Shown piece by piece: positions 60,002 to 64,000 of a stretch of 64,000 nucleotides of DNA. Location of the stretch: the NCBI RefSeq assembly GCF_022637455.1, contig NZ_CP093341.1:3348001-3412000 (forward strand). Reading direction: 5' to 3'. Made by a program: the position numbers and the translations under genes. The stretch's first letter is position 1, and each line of letters begins with the position of its first letter. This DNA comes from Lysobacter sp. S4-A87 (GTDB lineage: Bacteria > Pseudomonadota > Gammaproteobacteria > Xanthomonadales > Xanthomonadaceae). The notes beneath the pieces were generated by a model that had not been told where the DNA came from, searched no databases, and saw only the letters and a list, made by a program, of their open reading frames with translations.

Positions 60002-60937
60002 TCAGGGCGCCGGCGACTGCGCCTGGCCGCCGAGCAGCGCACCCACGTGCGCGACGCTGCATTCGCGCAACGCCGACAGGTCATAGCCGCCCTCGAGCAT
60101 CGACACGATCCTGCCGTTGCCATGGCGATCGGCGACCGCGACCAGCTGGCGGGTGAGCCAGGCGTAGTCATCGGTCTCCAGTTCCAGTTGCGCCAGCGGA
60201 TCGCGCTTGTGCCCGTCGAAGCCGGCCGAGACGAACAGCAACTGCGGCCGGAACGAGTCCAGCGCCGGCAGCAGCTTTTCCTGCCAGGCACGACGGAATG
60301 CGTCGCTGCCGCAGGCAGGCGGCAAGGGGGCGTTGACGATGTTGCCGACGCCGCGCTCGTTGGCGTAGCCGGTGTCCGGATACAACGGCATCTGGTGCGA
60401 ACTCAGGTACATCACCCGCGGATCGGTATCGAAGATCGCCTGCGTTCCGTTGCCGTGGTGCACGTCGAAATCGACCACGGCCACGCGCGACAGGCCGTGC
60501 TTCTCGCAGGCATGTGCGGCGGCCACTGCGATGTTGTTGAACAGGCAGAACCCCATCGCCACCGTCGCGGTGGCGTGGTGGCCCGGCGGGCGCACCGCGC
60601 AGAACACGCGTTGCACTTCACCGTGCATCACCGCGTCGACCGCGGCGATGCCGGCACCGGCGGCACGCAGGGCGGCCTCGGCGGAACCCGGCCCGAGCAC
60701 CGTGTCCGGGTCGAGCGCCATGGGTCCATCCACCGCCGTGTCCAGCACCAGCGCCAGCAATGCGTCGTCGTGCACGCGCAGCAGTTGCCCGCGGCTCGCG
60801 CGTGGCGCTTCCTGCCAGTCCAGTGAGGTGAAGTTCTCGCGCAGTGCTTCGGTCACTGCGACCAGGCGCAGGGGCCGCTCGGCGTGGCCGGGGCCGGGAT
60901 CGTGGCGAGTGCAGGCCACATGGCTGTAGACGCGCAT
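60002..60937 (-). CDS. HDAC-fold (AcuC/AphA-like) deacetylase
   Basis: 311-residue arginase-fold zinc amidohydrolase. Key features: RPPGHHATATVAMGFCLFNN (tandem His relay), VVDFDVHHGNGTQAIF (Asp/His zinc ligands), SAGFDGHKRDPLAQ (second Asp) and EGGYDLSAL. Bacterial members remove acetyl from polyamines, acetoin-related substrates or proteins; I cannot decide which. Lies 24 bp downstream of the PduO-type gene on the same strand. Confidence 0.92.
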   Translation of the reverse strand: MRVYSHVACTRHDPGPGHAERPLRLVAVTEALRENFTSLDWQEAPRASRGQLLRVHDDALLALVLDTAVDGPMALDPDTVLGPGSAEAALRAAGAGIAAVDAVMHGEVQRVFCAVRPPGHHATATVAMGFCLFNNIAVAAAHACEKHGLSRVAVVDFDVHHGNGTQAIFDTDPRVMYLSSHQMPLYPDTGYANERGVGNIVNAPLPPACGSDAFRRAWQEKLLPALDSFRPQLLFVSAGFDGHKRDPLAQLELETDDYAWLTRQLVAVADRHGNGRIVSMLEGGYDLSALRECSVAHVGALLGGQAQSPAP

Positions 60938-60961
60938 GTCAGCCAGTCCGCTGCAGCGTGC

Positions 60962-61516
60962 TCAGGCCTTGCGGCGATCGTGGTTCCACAGCACTTCGCC
61001 GTGGCCGCTGGCACGCGCCAGCACTCGCGCCAGCACGAACAACAGGTCCGACAGGCGATTGAGGTAACGCACCGCCTCGGGCCGCACCGGCTCCAGCCGC
61101 GACAGCGCCACCGTCTCGCGCTCGGCGCGGCGTACGACGGTGCGGGCGATGTGGCATCGGGCCGCCGCTTCGCCACCACCGGGCAGGATGAAGTCCTTCA
61201 GCGCTGGCAGAGGTTCATTGAACGCGTCGAGCTGCTGCTCGAGGCGGTCGATGTCAGCGTCGAAGATCGCGGCGTGACCGGGGATGCACAGCTCGCCGCC
61301 GAGGTCGAACATCTGGTGCTGGACCGTGGTCAGCAGCGAGCGGATGTCGTCGGGCACGTCCGCGGCCAGGATCAGGCCGATGCACGAGTTGGCCTCATCG
61401 ACCGTGCCGTAGGCCGCCACGCGCGCCGAGTCCTTGGCGACGCGGCTGCCGTCGCCAAGACCGGTCGTGCCGTCATCGCCGGTGCGCGTGTAGATCTTGC
61501 TGAGGCGGTTGCCCAC
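60962..61516 (-). CDS. PduO-type cob(I)alamin adenosyltransferase
   Basis: 184 residues, making adenosylcobalamin from ATP and cob(I)alamin. TRTGDDGTTGLGDGSRVAKD is the ATP-binding signature; AYGTVDEANSCIGLILA and the C-terminal LNRLSDLLFVLARVLAR and LWNHDRRK complete it. GTG 61516 begins the standard sequence MGNRLSKIYTRTGDD. It lies 19 bp downstream of a DUF6580 membrane protein; no B12 synthesis genes are present. Confidence 0.94.
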   Translation of the reverse strand: MGNRLSKIYTRTGDDGTTGLGDGSRVAKDSARVAAYGTVDEANSCIGLILAADVPDDIRSLLTTVQHQMFDLGGELCIPGHAAIFDADIDRLEQQLDAFNEPLPALKDFILPGGGEAAARCHIARTVVRRAERETVALSRLEPVRPEAVRYLNRLSDLLFVLARVLARASGHGEVLWNHDRRKA

Positions 61517-61535
61517 AGATCCGGCTATCCGAAGG

Positions 61536-62132
61536 TCAGACCGTCTGCATACGCAGCGCCGGCACGCGCTGGCGCAGCAGGGCGAAACCGCCGAACAGCA
61601 GCGCGGCGTAGAACAGCGTGCCCAGCACCGTCCACTGGAAGAACGGGATGCCGGCGACGAAGGCGGCGCCCAGGCCGGCGGCGGTCATCGGGTAGATCGG
61701 CGTCACCTGGAATGCCCACGAGGCAAAGTTGGTGACCACGAAGAACAGCACCGAGCCGACCAGCGAGTAGCCGAGCACGCGCGAACCGCTGACGCGACCA
61801 CGCAGCTTCAGGCCCAGCGCGGTGGTCAGCGCCACGCACAGGTACACGACCCAGATGCCGGCGCTGCCGAACCAGGTCGAATACAGGCCGCCGTTGATCG
61901 CGGCCAGGGCGATGTCGGAAATCAGCATGCCGGCCAGCGGCACGAAGAACGCCCAGCGCCTGGACGCGAAATAGGCACCACCGAACAGGGCCATGGCCTC
62001 GACCGGCGAGAAGTTCGGCGGGTGCGGCAGCAGGCGGGTCAGCGCGGCGACCACGATCATTCCAGCCAATACCAGCGGGCCGGGGGCAAAGACCTTGTCG
62101 AAGGCGGATTTCTCGGAGGCGGGACGGTTCAT
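61536..62132 (-). CDS. DUF6580 putative transport membrane protein
   Basis: 198 residues, about six helices: GPLVLAGMIVVAALTRLLPH, NFSPVEAMALFGGAYF, FFVPLAGMLISDIALAAING, WVVYLCVALTTALGL, VLGYSLVGSVLFFVVTNFAS and TVLGTLFYAALLFGGFALL. Six helices of this size resemble the substrate-binding S component of ECF transporters. Linkage to a cobalamin adenosyltransferase suggests corrinoid-related transport, but no vitamin-specific motif was recognised. First gene of the long minus-strand run. Confidence 0.85.
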   Translation of the reverse strand: MNRPASEKSAFDKVFAPGPLVLAGMIVVAALTRLLPHPPNFSPVEAMALFGGAYFASRRWAFFVPLAGMLISDIALAAINGGLYSTWFGSAGIWVVYLCVALTTALGLKLRGRVSGSRVLGYSLVGSVLFFVVTNFASWAFQVTPIYPMTAAGLGAAFVAGIPFFQWTVLGTLFYAALLFGGFALLRQRVPALRMQTV

Positions 62133-62173
62133 CGTGGTCGATTCTTTGGAAGGTAACGGCCTTCAGGAACGGC

Positions 62174-62179
62174 TAGCAT
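62174..62179 (+). promoter_or_regulatory. -10-like TAGCAT six bases before the ubiH ATG
   Basis: TAGCAT, then AACGCA, then the ATG at 62186. Same geometry as the elements before 7951, bioA and apaG. No clear -35 in the 53-bp divergent gap. Confidence 0.35.
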
Positions 62180-62185
62180 AACGCA

Positions 62186-63493
62186 ATGCCTGTTTCCCCC
62201 CCCAGTTCCCCGGCCTCCGCATCGGCTTCCACCCTGGCCCAGGCGGCCCGCATGTCCGGCCCGTCCGGACGAGGTCTTCACGACGTCCTCATCGTCGGCG
62301 GCGGCCTGGTCGGTGCCAGCCTGGCGATCGCGCTCGAGCGCATCGGCCTCGATGTCGGCCTGGTCGAAGCGGCGCCGCTTGGCGCACTGCCTGCCGTATT
62401 CGACGAACGCAACCTCAGCTTCGCCGAGGCCACGGTCAACGCGCTGTCGGCGCTGGGCGTGCTGCAGAAGCTGCGTGCGCCGGCCGGTGCGATCGAGCGC
62501 ATCCACATCAGCCGCCGCGGCGACTTTGGCCGCAGCCTGCTCGATGCCCGGCGTTACGGCCGCAGCGAATTTGGCCGGGTGGTCATCGCCCGCGATTTCG
62601 GCGAAGCGCTCGAAGCGCGACTGGCTGAACTGCCGCGCCTGGCGCGCTATCGGCCCACGCGCTTCCTCGGCCTGGTGCCGGGCGACGAGGCGGCCTGTGC
62701 CGTGCGCGTGGCCGACGGCGACGGCGAGCGCGTGCTGAAGGCGCAGCTGCTGGTCGCCGCCGACGGCACCCGCAGCGGCGTACGCGACGCGCTCGGCATT
62801 GGCGTGGATGAACACGATTACGGCCAGACCCTGTTCGTCACCCGCGTGCGCGCGGCGCGGCCGCCGGACGGCACCGCGTACGAGCGCCTCGGCGACGAAG
62901 GCCCGACGGCGTTGTTGCCGCGAGGCGATCGCCACTACGGACTGATCCACGCCGTCGCCCGTGAACACGCCGAAGCGGTCGCCGCACTCGACGAGGCCGG
63001 CTTCCTTGCGCGCGCGCAGGATGCGTTCGGCTGGCGTGCCGGGCGCTTCCTGGGCTGCGGTCCGCGCAGTGCGCATGAGGCGATCCGCGTGCTGGCGCGT
63101 CGCACCACCGCGGCGCGCGCGGTGCTGGTGGGTAACGCCGCGCAGACCATCCATCCGATCGGTGCGCAGGGATTCAACCTTGGCCTGCGCGATGCGCTGA
63201 CGCTGGCCGAGCTGATCGAACACGCCCGCCGCGCCGATCCTGCCGCCGATTGCGGTGCGACGGAACTGCTCGCGGCCCATGTCGAACGGCGTCGCGAGGA
63301 TCGCCAGCGCACGACCGGTTTTTCCGACGGACTGGCCCGGTTGAGCGCCAACGACGCGCCATTGCTGCGGCCGCTGCGCAGCCTGGGCTTGTTCGCGGTC
63401 GATCGTCTGCCATCGGCGCAATCGTTCCTGGTCGGCGGTGCCATGGGATACCGCGGCGACGTGCCGGCACTGTGCCGGGAGATGGCGCGATGA
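62186..63493 (+). CDS. ubiH: UbiH-type ubiquinone hydroxylase
   Basis: FAD-dependent monooxygenase of ubiquinone synthesis (2-octaprenyl-6-methoxyphenol hydroxylase class). VLIVGGGLVGASLAIALERI is the FAD-binding GxGxxG; LLVAADGTRSGVRDALGIG the DG motif; and VLVGNAAQTIHPIGAQGFNL with GLRDALTLAELIEHA the second FAD motif. The N-terminus of 435 residues carries ~30 Ser/Pro/Ala residues before the core. ATG 62186 is backed by a -10-like hexamer six bases before; ATG 62252 (MSGPSGRG) is an alternative start. Its stop overlaps the next gene. Confidence 0.92.
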   Translation: MPVSPPSSPASASASTLAQAARMSGPSGRGLHDVLIVGGGLVGASLAIALERIGLDVGLVEAAPLGALPAVFDERNLSFAEATVNALSALGVLQKLRAPAGAIERIHISRRGDFGRSLLDARRYGRSEFGRVVIARDFGEALEARLAELPRLARYRPTRFLGLVPGDEAACAVRVADGDGERVLKAQLLVAADGTRSGVRDALGIGVDEHDYGQTLFVTRVRAARPPDGTAYERLGDEGPTALLPRGDRHYGLIHAVAREHAEAVAALDEAGFLARAQDAFGWRAGRFLGCGPRSAHEAIRVLARRTTAARAVLVGNAAQTIHPIGAQGFNLGLRDALTLAELIEHARRADPAADCGATELLAAHVERRREDRQRTTGFSDGLARLSANDAPLLRPLRSLGLFAVDRLPSAQSFLVGGAMGYRGDVPALCREMAR

Positions 63494-64000
63494 GTCGCCG
63501 CGGTGGCCTCGACGTGATCGTCGTCGGTGCCGGCGTGGTCGGCGCAGCGGCGGCACTGGCATTCGCCCGCGATGGCCTGCGCGTGGCGCTGGTCGAAGCG
63601 AAGGAGCCACCGGCATGGCGCGCGGAGGCGACCGGTTCGGACGCCATCGACCTGCGCGTGTATGCCTTCGCGCCGGACAACGCTGCGCTGCTCGACGACC
63701 TGGGCGCCTGGGCCGGCGTGCGCGGGTCGCGCGCGCAGCCCTACCGCGCGATGCGGGTATGGGATGCGGCCGGCGGCGACGAACTGGCCTTCGATGCCGA
63801 TGCGTTCGGTCGCCGCGAACTGGGCTGGATCGTCGAGCATGCCTTGCTGGTCGATCGACTGTGGGCGGCATTGCCTGGCGCGGGGGTGCAGTTGCATTGC
63901 CCAGACTCGGTGACCGCGTTCGAACAGGACGAGCAAGGCGCGACCGTGCACCTGCACAGCGGGCTCTCGCTGCGGGCCCGATTGCTGGTTGCAGCCGACG
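63490..64000 (+). CDS. UbiH/UbiI/VisC-family FAD hydroxylase (partial, 3' end beyond window)
   Basis: The 170 visible codons start MSRRGGLDVIVVGAGVVGAA (GxGxxG dinucleotide fold), continue AALAFARDGLRVALVEAKEP, and reach RARLLVAAD just before the window end, matching the DG motif region of the family. The ATG overlaps the ubiH stop (ATGA), so the two hydroxylases are co-translated. Which ring position it hydroxylates (UbiI, UbiF or VisC) cannot be judged from this half. Confidence 0.85.
   Translation, partial: MSRRGGLDVIVVGAGVVGAAAALAFARDGLRVALVEAKEPPAWRAEATGSDAIDLRVYAFAPDNAALLDDLGAWAGVRGSRAQPYRAMRVWDAAGGDELAFDADAFGRRELGWIVEHALLVDRLWAALPGAGVQLHCPDSVTAFEQDEQGATVHLHSGLSLRARLLVAAD

Noticed and set aside
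62133-62185. Possible cobalamin riboswitch upstream of the DUF6580-PduO genes
   Set aside because: The divergent gap is only 53 bp, far too short, and no B12-box sequence was found.

Overview
The window is chromosomal DNA from a very G+C-rich gammaproteobacterium. Gene content and order point to Xanthomonadaceae, most likely Lysobacter, Luteimonas or a close relative. The indicators are the pilGHIJ-chpA-chpB-chpC cluster beside gshB and tonB, the bioA-rsmE pair, the lptD-surA-pdxA-rsmA-apaG-apaH operon, and palindromes of the GTAG REP type. The genus is inferred, not proven. Coding density is high. I see no rRNA, tRNA, CRISPR array, insertion sequence, integrase or phage gene, so this reads as core genome.

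Layout. 1-9.6 kb: the 5' part of dps, hrpA, a tandem pair of small secreted paralogues of unknown function, relA, and a TPR membrane protein. 9.6-17.9 kb: a GT2-GT4 glycosyltransferase divergent from PBP1b (mrcB), a TPR lipoprotein, a YoaA/DinG-type helicase and tsaB. 18-33 kb: gshB-tonB on the minus strand, then the Chp chemosensory cluster that controls type IV pili (pilG, pilH, pilI, pilJ, a 30-codon leader frame, a 2072-residue chpA, a CheB-like chpB, chpC), followed by a coupled acyltransferase-like membrane protein. 33-39.3 kb: bioA-rsmE, the nudE-cysQ-mazG nucleotide-housekeeping operon, an M23 peptidase, and DUF962 and DUF486 proteins. 39.4-45 kb: a two-component system followed by a MacA-like adaptor, ABC ATPase and permease. 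45-52.5 kb: a secreted isoaspartyl peptidase, an ABM monooxygenase, dgkA, terC, a lemA-TPM-TPM operon, lgt, thyA and folA. 52.5-62.1 kb: nine minus-strand genes running from a DUF6580 membrane protein through a PduO-type adenosyltransferase, an HDAC-fold deacetylase and lptD to apaH. 62.2 kb to the end: ubiH and the start of a second ubiquinone hydroxylase.

Functional themes. Most genes serve housekeeping or envelope assembly: PBP1b, Lgt, LptD, SurA, MacA-like, DgkA. The Chp cluster is the main regulatory module. It has no methyltransferase (PilK/CheR), its CheB-like protein lacks the catalytic Ser and His, and a leader frame with a hairpin over the ribosome-binding site precedes chpA. Together these suggest a chemosensory system that has lost methylation-based adaptation.

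Other points for a second look are a 12-copy pentapeptide minisatellite in chpA, a Spy/CpxP-like insertion with a glycine-rich loop in the MacA-like adaptor, four genes whose -10-like hexamer lies exactly six bases from the start codon (possible leaderless mRNAs), two long REP palindromes, and a structured element with a 32-codon frame before dgkA. No wholly new multigene system is evident.
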